Source: Ferruginivarius sediminum
Lineage (GTDB): Bacteria > Pseudomonadota > Alphaproteobacteria > Kiloniellales > Rhodovibrionaceae
Direction of reading: 5' to 3'
NCBI RefSeq assembly: GCF_003344765.1
Contig: NZ_QPMH01000002.1
Location: 186,001-250,000, forward strand
Length of the DNA: 64,000 nucleotides
Shown here piece after piece: positions 15,305 through 23,917 of the stretch. Position 1 is the stretch's first letter. Each line of letters opens with the position of its first letter. The notes under the pieces are model-generated. The model searched no databases. It was not told where the DNA came from and saw only the letters and a program-made list of their open reading frames with translations. A program made the position numbers and the translations under genes.

Positions 15305-16345
15305 ATGGAATACCGGCCGCTGGGCCGAACCGGCCTGCGCGTCAGCGCGATCTGCCTGGGCACGATGACCTGGGGCACGCAGAACACCGAGGCCGACGGC
15401 CACGAGCAGATGGATTATGCCCTCGACCGGGGCGTCAACTTCTTCGACACGGCCGAGATGTACCCCACGCCCTATGCCGACGAGACGCTGGGGCGGACCG
15501 AGGAGATTGTCGGGAGCTGGTTCGCCGCGCGCGGCACGCGCGACAAGGTGGTCCTGGCGACGAAGGCGCTGGGCCCCGGCAAGCGGTTCACGAAGGTGCG
15601 CGGCGGCCCGCGCTTCGACAAGGCGCAGCTTGAAGAGGCGGTGAATGACAGCCTGCGGCGCCTTCGAACCGATTACATCGACCTCTACCAGCTTCACTGG
15701 CCGGAGCGGCCGGCGAACTTCTTCGGCAAGCTGGGCTACGACGTGGCCGAGGATCCGGGCGACTGGGCCTCCTACGAGGAGACGATGGCGGCGCTGGACG
15801 GTCTGGTCCGCGCCGGCAAGATCCGCCACGTCGGCATCTCCAACGAGACGCCCTGGGGCACGATGCGCTACCTGCAGGAGGCCGACAGGGGCAAGGGGCC
15901 GCGCATCGCCTCGATCCAGAACCCCTACAGCCTGCTAAACCGCAGCTTCGAGGCGGGGTTGGGCGAGATCGCGATCCGTGAGGATTGCGGCCTTCTGGCC
16001 TATGCGCCGCTGGCGGCGGGGACGCTGACCGGCAAGTACCTGGGCGGGGCGAACCCGGAAGGCGCGCGCCTGACCCTGCAACCGCAGAACAGCCGCTACC
16101 GCACGCCGCAGGGGGAAAAGGCCGTCGCCGCCTATGTCGATCTGGCCAAGCGGCACGGTCTGGACCCGGCGCAGATGGCGATTGCCTACGTCGTCTCGCG
16201 GCCCTTCACCACCTCGGCCATCATCGGCGCCACCAAGATGTGGCACCTGAAGACCGACATCGCCGCCGAGGAGGTGAAGCTGTCAAACGAGGTGCTGGAC
16301 GAGATCGAGGCGATCCACAAGGTCTACACCTACCCCTGCCCTTGA
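15305..16345 (+). CDS. tas: NADP(H)-dependent aldo-keto reductase, Tas-like
   Basis: The 346-residue protein equals the length of E. coli Tas and shares its landmarks: LGTMTWG near residues 19-25, the NTEADGHEQMDYAL segment, FDTAEMYPTPY with the Asp and Tyr of the aldo-keto reductase tetrad, the Lys in LATKALG, and LHWPERP containing the His. The C-terminal GATKMWHLKTDIA is the NADPH-binding region. It is a cytosolic TIM-barrel oxidoreductase; the physiological substrate is not known. GGGGGAG lies 7 bases before the ATG. Confidence 0.92.
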   Translation: MEYRPLGRTGLRVSAICLGTMTWGTQNTEADGHEQMDYALDRGVNFFDTAEMYPTPYADETLGRTEEIVGSWFAARGTRDKVVLATKALGPGKRFTKVRGGPRFDKAQLEEAVNDSLRRLRTDYIDLYQLHWPERPANFFGKLGYDVAEDPGDWASYEETMAALDGLVRAGKIRHVGISNETPWGTMRYLQEADRGKGPRIASIQNPYSLLNRSFEAGLGEIAIREDCGLLAYAPLAAGTLTGKYLGGANPEGARLTLQPQNSRYRTPQGEKAVAAYVDLAKRHGLDPAQMAIAYVVSRPFTTSAIIGATKMWHLKTDIAAEEVKLSNEVLDEIEAIHKVYTYPCP

Positions 16346-16433
16346 GGTGGGGCACTCAAACCCAAGGGGCGAACAGCAAGTCCGCTTGACCTATCCGGGC
16401 GAAGGCTGGTAAGCGCGAAAGACGGGGGTCGCC

Positions 16434-17006
16434 ATGATGCGCCTGTTCGTCGCCATTCCGCTGCCGGAACAATTGACCGACCGCCTCGCGCTTATGGCTG
16501 GCGGCCTGGACAACGCCCGCTGGGTCGATCCGGACAACATGCACCTGACCTTGCGCTTCCTGGGCGAGCTTGACGGCCGGGAAGCCGCCGACGTGGATGC
16601 CGCGCTCGGCGAGATCCGGGTGCCTGCCTTCGACATGGAGCTTGCCGATATCGGCAGCTTCGGCAACGGCAAGAAGGTGAATGCGCTCTGGGTCGGTGTC
16701 GAGGCGCCGGAGCCGCTGACTCGCCTGCAGACGAAGGTGGAACAGGCCGTGCAGCGGGCCGGGGTGGAGCCGGAGCGCCGCAAGTTCCGGCCGCACGTCA
16801 CCATCGCCCGCTTCAAGGGCCCGCCGGGGCCGAAGCTGGGCAACTTCCTGCACGAGCATGCGCTGTTCCGCAGCGGTCCAATTCACGTCGACCGCTTCGT
16901 GCTGTACTCCAGCAAGCTGACGCCGAAGGGGCCGATCTATCGCGAGGAAGCGGTCTACCCGCTTGAGGTGGAAGTCTCTTCCGAAGCGCGCAGCGCGTCC
17001 GCCTGA
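16434..17006 (+). CDS. thpR: RNA 2',3'-cyclic phosphodiesterase
   Basis: The 190-residue 2H phosphoesterase has the two hallmark motifs HLTL (His37) and HVTI (His121). ThpR enzymes open 2',3'-cyclic phosphates and can reverse 2'-5' RNA ligation; the role in vivo is unclear. The start is one of two adjacent ATGs (16434/16437). Its last 52 bases overlap the 3' end of the convergent DMT-transporter gene. Confidence 0.92.
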   Translation: MMRLFVAIPLPEQLTDRLALMAGGLDNARWVDPDNMHLTLRFLGELDGREAADVDAALGEIRVPAFDMELADIGSFGNGKKVNALWVGVEAPEPLTRLQTKVEQAVQRAGVEPERRKFRPHVTIARFKGPPGPKLGNFLHEHALFRSGPIHVDRFVLYSSKLTPKGPIYREEAVYPLEVEVSSEARSASA

Positions 17007-17893
17007 GCCGCGCGCCGGCGCAACCGCGCCTCCCGATGCATGACGTAGAGGCCGGCGCCGACCACCACTGCCGCGCCCAGCCAGTCGTAGGTATCGGGCC
17101 AGTCGTTCCAGATCAGCCAGCCCCAGCCGGTCGACCAGATAAGCGCCGTGTAGTCGAAGGGCACGACCACGGCCGCCGGGGCCAGCCGGAATGCCTGCGT
17201 CAGCAGCAGCATCGCCGAGCCGCCCAGCAGGCCCAGCACGACGAAGCGGACCCAGTCCAGGCCCGCCGGTGTCGTCCACTCCACCGGCAGCATCGCCGCG
17301 CCGAGAAGCATCGGCGTCAGCGTGGTGTAGAACACCAGCGCTGGCGTGCTCTCCGTCGCCGCGTACTTGCGCGCGGTGATCATGATAAGGCCGTAGCAGA
17401 CGGCCGTGACCAGCACCAGCAGCGAGGCCGGCTGGAACGCCGCCAGACCCGGCCGCACCACGATGAGGACGCCCAGGAAGCCGACACCGACGGCCAGCCA
17501 CCGCCGCCAGCCCACCGGCTCTCCCAACAGCGGCCGCGACAGCGCCGTCACCACCAGCGGCGCGCAGAAGCCGATAGCCCATGCCTCGGCCAGCGGCATG
17601 TACTGCAACGCCGTGAAGAAGCTGAAGATCGCCGCGGCCGCAAGTCCGCCCCGCATGACGTGAACCCAGGGTCGGCCAGGAAGTAGCAACCGCAGGCCGC
17701 CCGACCACTGCGCCAGCAGCAGGACGGGCAGCAGGCCGAACAGGCCCCGGAAGAATACCACCTGCGCCACCGGATAACCCTCGCCCAGCCACTTCGCCAT
17801 GGCGTCCATCGAGGCCATGCAGAAGATGCCGGCGATCATCGCCGCGATGCCCAGGCCCGTCCGGCTCTCGCCCGCCGCTACATGCGCGGTCAT
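16955..17893 (-). CDS. DMT-superfamily (EamA) exporter
   Basis: The 312-residue membrane protein has about ten hydrophobic helices in two EamA halves and an Arg-rich cytoplasmic C-terminus. The start is ATG 17893, which overlaps the stop of the fructosamine-kinase gene (ATGA); the longer frame upstream lies inside that gene. EamA proteins export metabolites, often amino acids or nucleotides; the substrate is unknown. It is the last gene of a three-gene operon with the LMW phosphatase and the kinase. Its 3' end overlaps thpR by 52 bases, an unusually long convergent overlap. Confidence 0.88.
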   Translation of the reverse strand: MTAHVAAGESRTGLGIAAMIAGIFCMASMDAMAKWLGEGYPVAQVVFFRGLFGLLPVLLLAQWSGGLRLLLPGRPWVHVMRGGLAAAAIFSFFTALQYMPLAEAWAIGFCAPLVVTALSRPLLGEPVGWRRWLAVGVGFLGVLIVVRPGLAAFQPASLLVLVTAVCYGLIMITARKYAATESTPALVFYTTLTPMLLGAAMLPVEWTTPAGLDWVRFVVLGLLGGSAMLLLTQAFRLAPAAVVVPFDYTALIWSTGWGWLIWNDWPDTYDWLGAAVVVGAGLYVMHREARLRRRAAQADALRASEETSTSSG

Positions 17894-18744
17894 GCGAGCC
17901 TCTCCAGAATGCGGGCGACGGACCCGGCATAGCCACCGCCGAACAGCGCCGTGTGAACGAGAAGCGGATAGAGGTTGTAGATATCGCGGCGAACCTCGAA
18001 GAAGCCGTCGCGCAGGCCGATCAGCTCGGCATAGCGCTTGAAGAACGGCTCGCCGAAGGTGGCGAACAGGGTCGTGAAGGCCAGCTCGATCTCCGGGTCG
18101 GCGTAGTAGATCGCCGGATCGATGAAACCGGCGATGCGGCCGTTGCGGGCCAGGACGTTGCCGCCCCACATGTCGCCGTGGATCAGCGCCGGGGCGGCCG
18201 GCTCCTCGACATACCTTTCAAGTTTGCCGCAGAACGCCTCAAGCTGCGCGAAGACCTTCCGGGGCAGATGGCCGCTGTCCAGCGCCGTGCGGCCCATGTA
18301 GAGCAGGCGCTGCTCGCGCAGGAAGTCCACCCAGCGCGCCGTCGGCGGGTTCGGCTGGTGCAGCGGGCCGATCAGCGTATCCCGCTCCAGCCCGAAGTTC
18401 TCGCCCGTCACCGCGTGCAGCGCGGCGACGTGATGCGCCGCGTCTTCCTGGGCCGCCGCGTCGATCCGGTCGCCGCCGTCCAGGAACTCCAGAAGCAGGA
18501 GGTCGTCGTCGTCGCGCAGGACCGCCGGCACGGGCAGGGACGAGTGCCGTGCCAGGTAGTCCAGCATGTAGGCCTCGATGGCGAGGCCGCCCTTCGGGGC
18601 CAGCTTGGCGACGACGGTTCCGCCGTCTGACAACTCGACGCGCAGGACTTCGGCAATGCAGCCGCCGGGCAGCGGCCGTGCCGAGAGCGGCTTGCGGCCG
18701 AGCGTCGCTTCGATGCGTGCGGCGGTATCGGCCGCGAGGGTCAT
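17890..18744 (-). CDS. Fructosamine/ketosamine-3-kinase family protein
   Basis: The 284-residue protein has the aminoglycoside-phosphotransferase-like fold of fructosamine kinases: catalytic loop HGDMWGGNVL (His189, Asp191), metal-binding IDPA (Asp209) and the conserved YADPEIELA segment. Members phosphorylate the C3 hydroxyl of protein-bound ketosamines, which then decompose and free the amine, so they repair glycated protein. The start overlaps the stop of the LMW phosphatase gene. Biochemical work on related enzymes showed that an LMW-PTP-type phosphatase can supply the dephosphorylated ribulosamine substrate, which makes this coupling meaningful. Confidence 0.88.
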   Translation of the reverse strand: MTLAADTAARIEATLGRKPLSARPLPGGCIAEVLRVELSDGGTVVAKLAPKGGLAIEAYMLDYLARHSSLPVPAVLRDDDDLLLLEFLDGGDRIDAAAQEDAAHHVAALHAVTGENFGLERDTLIGPLHQPNPPTARWVDFLREQRLLYMGRTALDSGHLPRKVFAQLEAFCGKLERYVEEPAAPALIHGDMWGGNVLARNGRIAGFIDPAIYYADPEIELAFTTLFATFGEPFFKRYAELIGLRDGFFEVRRDIYNLYPLLVHTALFGGGYAGSVARILERLA

Positions 18745-19247
18745 CGCGCGCTGGCTCCGTCCCCGGCAAGTTGCTCGATCAGGCCGCGGCCGCCGTTCTC
18801 GATCATGTCCAGCATGGTCTCGAAGCCGGAGTCGTCGCCGTAGTATGGGTCGGGAACATCGATCCCGCCGCTGCCGGGCGGTGCGAACTCCATGAAGAGG
18901 CGCAGCTTGTTCGCCTTGCCGTCCGGGCACATTGCCAGAAGCTGGCGGTGGTGACCCCGGTCCATCGCCAGGATCAGGTCGAAACGGTCGAAGTCGCCGG
19001 CTTCCACCTGGCGCGCACGCAGATGGTGGAGTTCATAGCCGCGCCGCGCCGCCGCCTCTATCGCGCGGGGGTCCGGCGGCTCGCCGATGTGCCAGCGGCC
19101 GGTGCCTGCGGAATCGAAGGCAAAGCGCGCGCCCAGCCCGGCTTTCTCGGCAATGCGCGCGGCCACTGCCTCCGCGCTTGGCGAACGGCAGATGTTGCCT
19201 GTGCAGACGAAAAGGACGCGGGTCGGCTCGCCGCTGGCGCCGGTCAT
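18741..19247 (-). CDS. Low-molecular-weight phosphotyrosine phosphatase family protein
   Basis: The 168-residue protein has the P-loop CTGNICRS with nucleophile Cys15 and Arg21, and the general acid Asp133 in the DPYYG motif. ATG 19247 has a GAGGG box upstream. It is the first gene of an operon (phosphatase, fructosamine kinase, EamA) with 4-base overlaps at both junctions. Some LMW-PTPs act on protein phosphotyrosine or phosphoarginine; others dephosphorylate ribulosamine 5-phosphates on proteins. The second activity fits this operon better, but that is inference. Confidence 0.9.
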   Translation of the reverse strand: MTGASGEPTRVLFVCTGNICRSPSAEAVAARIAEKAGLGARFAFDSAGTGRWHIGEPPDPRAIEAAARRGYELHHLRARQVEAGDFDRFDLILAMDRGHHRQLLAMCPDGKANKLRLFMEFAPPGSGGIDVPDPYYGDDSGFETMLDMIENGGRGLIEQLAGDGASAR

Positions 19248-19331
19248 GGGTCTGGCCCTCGCGATTGTGTGCGGTACGCGCCTGGACAGCGGGTTGCTCC
19301 TGGCGCGCCATCGTTTACCATCCCCGCCGCC

Positions 19332-20066
19332 ATGTCGAAAGCAAGTCCGTCCATCGTCGTCCTGACCGGCGCCGGAATCTCCAAGGAATCCGGCCTCGAC
19401 ACCTTTCGCGACAAGGACGGCATCTGGTCCAGGGTGTCGCTGGAGGATGTCGCCACGCCGGAGGCGTTCCACCGCAACCCGGCGCGGGTGCAGGCGTTCT
19501 ACAACGACCGGCGCCGGCAGCTTGTCGAGTCCGATGTGAAGCCGAACGCGGCGCACGAGGCGCTGGTCCGCCTGGAGCAGGCGTGGCCCGGCGAGGTCCT
19601 GGTGGTCACGCAGAACATCGACGACCTGCACGACCGCGCCGGGCAGCGAAACCTGATCCACATGCACGGCGAACTGCTGAAAGCACGTTGCGAAGCCTGT
19701 GGCGAGGCGCATTCCTGGAAGGACGACATCACGGTGGAGACGGCCTGCCCGTCCTGTGGCGCCGTGGGCCGGCTGCGACCGCACGTGGTCTGGTTCGGCG
19801 AGATGCCGTTCGAAATGGAGCGTATCTATGCCGCGCTGGGCACCTGCGGCCTGTTCATCTCGATTGGCACGTCCGGCTCGGTCTACCCCGCCGCGGGCTT
19901 CGTGCAGGAGGCCGGCTTCTATGGCGATGCGCATACGGTGGAGCTGAACCTGGAGCCTTCCGACGGCAGCGTGCAGTTCCACGAGCACCTGCATGGCGCT
20001 GCAAGCGAGATCGTGCCGGCCTATGTCGAGCGGCTGCTGCGCGAGGGCATTCCGGAGTCCCAGTGA
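19332..20066 (+). CDS. cobB: NAD-dependent protein deacylase, class III sirtuin
   Basis: The 244-residue sirtuin has GAGISKESG, TQNIDDLH, catalytic His112 in HMHGE, and four zinc Cys (120, 123, 139, 142). Tyr57 and Arg60 in FYNDRRRQ match the Tyr-x-x-Arg pair that binds succinyl and malonyl groups in Sirt5/CobB, so desuccinylase as well as deacetylase activity is likely. It is divergent from the phosphatase operon and overlaps the next gene by 4 bases (GTGA). Confidence 0.95.
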   Translation: MSKASPSIVVLTGAGISKESGLDTFRDKDGIWSRVSLEDVATPEAFHRNPARVQAFYNDRRRQLVESDVKPNAAHEALVRLEQAWPGEVLVVTQNIDDLHDRAGQRNLIHMHGELLKARCEACGEAHSWKDDITVETACPSCGAVGRLRPHVVWFGEMPFEMERIYAALGTCGLFISIGTSGSVYPAAGFVQEAGFYGDAHTVELNLEPSDGSVQFHEHLHGAASEIVPAYVERLLREGIPESQ

Positions 20067-20650
20067 GCGGGGAAAGCCTGGAAAAGCTGCTGCACGAAAT
20101 CCGCGCCTGCGAGGTGTGCGCGGCGGAGCTTCCGCTGGGGCCGCGTCCGGTGGTCCGCGCCGCCTCGGGCGCGCGCGTGCTGATCGTGGGACAGGCGCCG
20201 GGCACCAAGGTACACAACACCGGGATTCCCTGGAACGATCCGTCGGGGGACCGCCTGCGCCACTGGCTCGACATCGACCGGCATACCTTCTACGACGAGA
20301 CGCGCATCGCCATCGCGCCGATGGGGTTCTGCTATCCGGGCCGCGACCCGCGCGGCGGCGACCTGCCGCCCCGGCCGGAGTGCGCACCGCTGTGGCATGC
20401 ACGCCTGCTGGCGGTGTTGCCCCGCGTGGAGCTGACCCTGCTGGTCGGCAGCTACGCGCAGGCCTATTACCTGGGGCGCCAGCGCAAGCGCACCATGAGC
20501 GAGACGGTGCGTGCATTCGCCGAGTATCTGCCCGCCTGCATTCCGCTGCCGCACCCAAGCTGGCGGAACACCGCGTGGCTGAAGCGCAATCCCTGGTTCG
20601 AGGCCGAGCTGCTGCCGGTCCTGCGAAAGCGGGTGCACGACTTGTTGTGA
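20063..20650 (+). CDS. Uracil-DNA glycosylase-superfamily protein
   Basis: The start is GTG 20063 in a GTGA overlap with the cobB stop, giving 195 residues. An N-terminal Cys pair (ACEVCAAEL) is followed by VGQAPG, the motif I position of the UDG fold, and a C-terminal PLPHPSWRN matching motif II (HPS). Its short length and absence of the family-4 four-Cys cluster place it among COG1573-like proteins of uncertain substrate. Translational coupling to the sirtuin is notable but unexplained. A DNA-repair role is inferred from fold only. Confidence 0.8.
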   Translation: MSGESLEKLLHEIRACEVCAAELPLGPRPVVRAASGARVLIVGQAPGTKVHNTGIPWNDPSGDRLRHWLDIDRHTFYDETRIAIAPMGFCYPGRDPRGGDLPPRPECAPLWHARLLAVLPRVELTLLVGSYAQAYYLGRQRKRTMSETVRAFAEYLPACIPLPHPSWRNTAWLKRNPWFEAELLPVLRKRVHDLL

Positions 20651-20712
20651 AGCGCGGCACGGGTGGCGCCGCGCGAGCGAAACCCCACATCATCCGGGAC
20701 AAGGAGGTATCC

Positions 20713-21144
20713 ATGCGTCGCATTGCCCTGACGCTCGCCGTTCTGTTGCTGCTGCTGCCGGGCTCGGCGCTGGCGCATTCGGCGAAGCTGGAGAAGATCG
20801 CTATCGGCCACGCCTGGGCGCCGCCGACGGAGGCGGATGCCGGGCCTGTCTACATGCCGCTGCTGAACGACGGCGACAGCGAGGTGCATCTCGTGGAGTT
20901 GTCGTCGCCAGTCGCCGAGAAGGTCTATCTGCGCACCGGCAAGGGCGCGAACGCGGAGCGGATCGGCGACCTGGTGTTGCAGCCCGGACAGCCGCTGGCC
21001 CTGGCCGCCTGGCGCGTGCATGTCTGGATGGAGGGCCTGAAGCGCCCGCTCAAGGTCGACGACCGCTTCCTGCTGACCCTGCGTTTCAAGGATGCGGGGG
21101 AGGTCGCCATCGACGTGATCGTGGAGTCGACGCCGGGGCACTGA
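20713..21144 (+). CDS. PCuAC-domain periplasmic copper chaperone-like protein
   Basis: The 143-residue protein has a Sec signal ending ALA at residue 21 and a PCu(A)C cupredoxin-like domain ending with the diagnostic GLKRPLK segment. Canonical copper binding uses an H/M set. Met48 (VYMPL) and His103/Met106 (HVWME) are present, but the position of the usual LHEM in the middle strand reads YLRTG, so two expected ligands are missing. A perfect AAGGAGGT site lies 4 bases before the ATG. Family members pass copper to cytochrome oxidase; this divergent one may not bind it in the usual way. It follows the UDG-like gene on the same strand. Confidence 0.82.
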   Translation: MRRIALTLAVLLLLLPGSALAHSAKLEKIAIGHAWAPPTEADAGPVYMPLLNDGDSEVHLVELSSPVAEKVYLRTGKGANAERIGDLVLQPGQPLALAAWRVHVWMEGLKRPLKVDDRFLLTLRFKDAGEVAIDVIVESTPGH

Positions 21145-21666
21145 GGTTGCGTGTAAAATTTCTCGACGAATGCGGCTGGAGAACCGAAATTAGAGGGGCT
21201 TCAGGATGCTCCATACAGTCCCTCCTTTCTTGCCGTGCCGCGGCTTTGCGGCACGGCAAGAAAGGAGGGTGGCGAAAAAGTTGCAAGTCACAAGTTTCTC
21301 GCAGACATTTATCACCCGCCGGCCATCCCTGCGGCTGGCCGGGTTATAGGCGCCCGCTCAAACCACCCGTAAAACGGGCAAATCAATCCAACACCCTGAA
21401 TCCTGACGCGTTTGCCGGCATATGCGGAGGGGCCGACGGGGTGTCACGGCCCCGAAACGACCAAGCCCAAGGCCGACCCAAGAAGGTTGCCTTCCTCGCC
21501 TGCTCCGTATCCTGAACACCATCATCAGGACCGCTACACCATGGCAAACTGCATGACACACAAGGCAGCCGCTCCGCCCGCCAAAAGGCAGGCAGGGGGA
21601 TGAGGGGGAGCACGCCGTCCCGAAAGTGATGGAGATACAGGTGTGGCGTAGCGCGGACTATTCGCC
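21145..21666. other. Gene-free folded intergenic region
   Basis: No protein gene is supported. Several inverted repeats lie in a row: a perfect 22-bp hairpin at 21220-21269, a 7-bp stem at 21319-21342 (CCGGCCA/TGGCCGG), a short stem at 21366-21378 (CCCGT/ACGGG), a 7-bp stem at 21429-21453 (GGGGCCG/CGGCCCC) and a 6-bp stem at 21510-21530 (TCCTGA/TCAGGA). This could be a structured RNA or the remains of a repeat element. The 67-168 aa minus-strand ORFs across it have no family features. Confidence 0.45.
21220..21269. repeat. Perfect 22-bp inverted repeat, 6-nt loop
   Basis: The left arm at 21220-21241 begins CCCTCCTTTCTTGCCG and the right arm at 21248-21269 ends GGCAAGAAAGGAGGG; they are exact complements around GGCTTT. 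No T run follows on either strand, so a simple terminator is not indicated. It lies 75 bases after the PCuAC stop codon. Confidence 0.85.
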
Positions 21667-21849
21667 CTATTCGCCGCTGTCGCCTCGGGCTGCACGGTCG
21701 CGACGGGTATTCCGCTCCTCGCGGTCGTCGTCCTCCGACAGCGCCTCGGCCTTTCCCTTTACCGTGTCGACGCCCTTGCGGGTCATGCGGCCCAGCTGTC
21801 GCATGGCGCCCTGGAGATCGAAGCTGATCTTGTTGAGCTTGTCCGTCAT
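21667..21849 (-). CDS. Small charged hypothetical protein, 60 aa
   Basis: ATG 21849 has GAGAGG 5 bases upstream. The 60 residues begin with a short amphipathic helix (KLNKISFDLQGAMRQLG) and end in a very acidic/basic tail (EDDDREERNTRRDR). There are no Cys or membrane segments and no family is recognised. It lies 91 bases downstream of cobT on the same strand and may be part of that transcript. Confidence 0.5.
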   Translation of the reverse strand: MTDKLNKISFDLQGAMRQLGRMTRKGVDTVKGKAEALSEDDDREERNTRRDRAARGDSGE

Positions 21850-21940
21850 CTCGGCCTCTCTTCGGTTGCCGGATGCCTGCTCCGCACATGATGGTGCGCG
21901 GTGGCTACGTCAACAGGTAGAGGCGGACCGGGATGTATCG

Positions 21941-23827
21941 CTACCGCCGACCGCCGGCCGCCCGTGCCCCGCCCCGCCGGCCTGTGGGGGTCAGCGGCTC
22001 TTCGTCGAACAGATCGGCGAGGCGTTCCAGCATCGTGCCGCCAAGCTGCTCCGCGTCGAAGATTGTGACGGCCCGCCGGTAGTAGCGGGTGACGTCGTGG
22101 CCGATGCCGATGGCGGTCAACTCCACGGGGGAGCGGCGCTCGATCTCGTCGATCACCTCGCGCAGGTGACGTTCCAGGTAGTTGCCCGGATTGACCGATA
22201 GGGTGGAGTCGTCGACCGGCGCGCCGTCGGAGATCACCATCAGGATGCGCCGCTGCTCCGAGCGGGCAATCAGACGGTTGTGCGCCCACAACAGCGCCTC
22301 GCCGTCGATGTTCTCCTTCAAGACGCCCTCGCGCAGCATCAGGCCCAGCTTGCGCCGCGCCCGCCGCCAGGGCGTGTCGGCGGCCTTGTAGACGATATGG
22401 CGCAGGTCGTTGAGACGGCCCGGATTCGCCGGCTTGCCGTTGGCGATCCAGCGTTCGCGCGACTGGCCGCCCTTCCACATCCGCGTGGTGAAGCCCAGAA
22501 TCTCGACCTTGACGCCGCAGCGTTCCAGCGTGCGGGCGAGGATGTCCGCACTCATCGCCGCCACGGTGATCGGCCGTCCGCGCATCGAGCCTGAGTTGTC
22601 GATCAGCAGCGTGACCACCGTATCGCGGAAGTCGCTTTCGGTTTCCTGCTTGTAGGACAGCGGGAACTCGGGATTGACCACCACGCGCGCCAGCCTGGCG
22701 GTGTCGAGCGCGCCTTCCTCCAGGTTGAACTCCCACGCCCGCGTCTGCTTGGCCAGAAGCCGGCGCTGCAGCCGGTTGGCAAGGCGGGAAACGACGGACT
22801 GTAGGTGCGCAAGCTGCTGGTCCAGCATCTGGCGCAGGCGCGTCAGCTCGTCCGGATCGCAGAGCTCGGCGGCGTCTATGGTCTCGTCGAATTCGGTCGT
22901 ATAGGCGCCATAGGCCTCTTCGTCGCGGGCGTTGCGGCGGTCCTGATGGCGCGGCTGCGAGCCCGGCCGGCCCGGCTGCTCCGAGCTTGAGCCCGAGATA
23001 AGTTGGCCCTCGCTGTCGCTGTCCTCCTCCTCGGCGCCGGCGCTATCACCCTCGTCGCTTGAATCCCCTTCCATCGAAGTGGTCGATTCGGACGAGTCCG
23101 ATTCGCCGCCCTGGCTTTCGCCCTCGCCCTGCTGGTCCTCGCTCTCCTCCGCCTCGGCCTGCTCGTCCTCCTCGCTGGCCGCTTCTTCCTCCTCCGAGGA
23201 GGCGTCGAGGTCGAGATGGCGCAGCATGCGCCGGACCGCCTTGGCATAGTTTCCCTGGTCGTCCGCGACCTGGCTCAGCTCGTCGATATCGCGCAGGACC
23301 TGCGTATCCAGTGTGGGACGCCAGGCGTCCAGCATCGCCTTGGCCGAGGGCGGCGGGCTCATGCCCGTCAGGGACTCGCGCGCCATGACGCGCAGCACCT
23401 CCGACAGCGGCACGTCCTCGCGGTGCTGGATGTGGGAATAGCCGCGCGCGCGATAGTGCTCGTCCATTGCGGCATCCAGGTTGGCGGCGACGCCGGCCAT
23501 GCGGCGGCTGCCCAGCGCCTCGCAGCGGGCCTGCTCGATGGCGTCGAAAATCTCGCGCGCGGCCTCGTTCGTCGGCCGGTTCGAAGAATGCACGGAGTCG
23601 TCGTGATATTTGAGCCGAAGCGCCTGGGAATCCGCCTCGCCGCGCACCATCGCGGCGTCCTGCGCGCTCAACTCGCGGCCAGGCAGGGGCAGGCGCGCCT
23701 CGCTGCCGCGCATCCCCTGGCCCTTGCCGGAGAAATTCACGGTCAGGTCGTCGCGCTCGGCGATGGCCCGCATGGTGGCGGCCGTCGCCCGCTTGAAACG
23801 CTCGATGGGGTTCTCTTGGTCGCTCAT
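21941..23827 (-). CDS. cobT: Aerobic cobaltochelatase subunit CobT
   Basis: The 628-residue protein has a conserved N-terminal region, a long acidic low-complexity linker at about residues 215-300 (Glu/Asp/Ser-rich), and a C-terminal von Willebrand A domain with MIDAS motif DNSGSM (Asp410, Ser412, Ser414). CobT with CobS forms the AAA+ motor that drives cobalt insertion into hydrogenobyrinic acid a,c-diamide by CobN in the aerobic B12 pathway. It lies 86 bases downstream of cobS, separated by a palindromic repeat. CobN is not in the window. Confidence 0.97.
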   Translation of the reverse strand: MSDQENPIERFKRATAATMRAIAERDDLTVNFSGKGQGMRGSEARLPLPGRELSAQDAAMVRGEADSQALRLKYHDDSVHSSNRPTNEAAREIFDAIEQARCEALGSRRMAGVAANLDAAMDEHYRARGYSHIQHREDVPLSEVLRVMARESLTGMSPPPSAKAMLDAWRPTLDTQVLRDIDELSQVADDQGNYAKAVRRMLRHLDLDASSEEEEAASEEDEQAEAEESEDQQGEGESQGGESDSSESTTSMEGDSSDEGDSAGAEEEDSDSEGQLISGSSSEQPGRPGSQPRHQDRRNARDEEAYGAYTTEFDETIDAAELCDPDELTRLRQMLDQQLAHLQSVVSRLANRLQRRLLAKQTRAWEFNLEEGALDTARLARVVVNPEFPLSYKQETESDFRDTVVTLLIDNSGSMRGRPITVAAMSADILARTLERCGVKVEILGFTTRMWKGGQSRERWIANGKPANPGRLNDLRHIVYKAADTPWRRARRKLGLMLREGVLKENIDGEALLWAHNRLIARSEQRRILMVISDGAPVDDSTLSVNPGNYLERHLREVIDEIERRSPVELTAIGIGHDVTRYYRRAVTIFDAEQLGGTMLERLADLFDEEPLTPTGRRGGARAAGGRR

Positions 23828-23863
23828 CGCCTCACTACCGCCGCGGTGCCGCTTGAACGCCCG

Positions 23864-23917
23864 CTAGAGCGTTTTCAGACGAAGTGGGAACCGGCTCGTC
23901 GCCCGAAAATGCTCTAG
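23864..23917. repeat. CTAG-ended palindromic repeat, copy 1
   Basis: The 54-bp element has 13-bp terminal inverted repeats, CTAGAGCGTTTTC and GAAAATGCTCTAG (one G-T type mismatch), enclosing GAAGTGGGAACCGGCTCGTC. The second copy at 27547-27652 shares 16 of 20 bases of that interior segment and the same ends. The right end covers the cobS stop codon (23914-23916). It resembles the short intergenic palindromic repeats known in several alphaproteobacterial genomes. Confidence 0.8.

Noticed and set aside
20063..21144. Riboswitch upstream of the copper-chaperone or cobalt genes
   Set aside because: The spacers before these genes are too short or lack the conserved boxes of cobalamin or metal riboswitches.
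21145..21666. tmRNA, RNase P RNA, SRP RNA or 6S RNA
   Set aside because: The region folds, but none of the conserved core sequences of these RNAs could be recognised.
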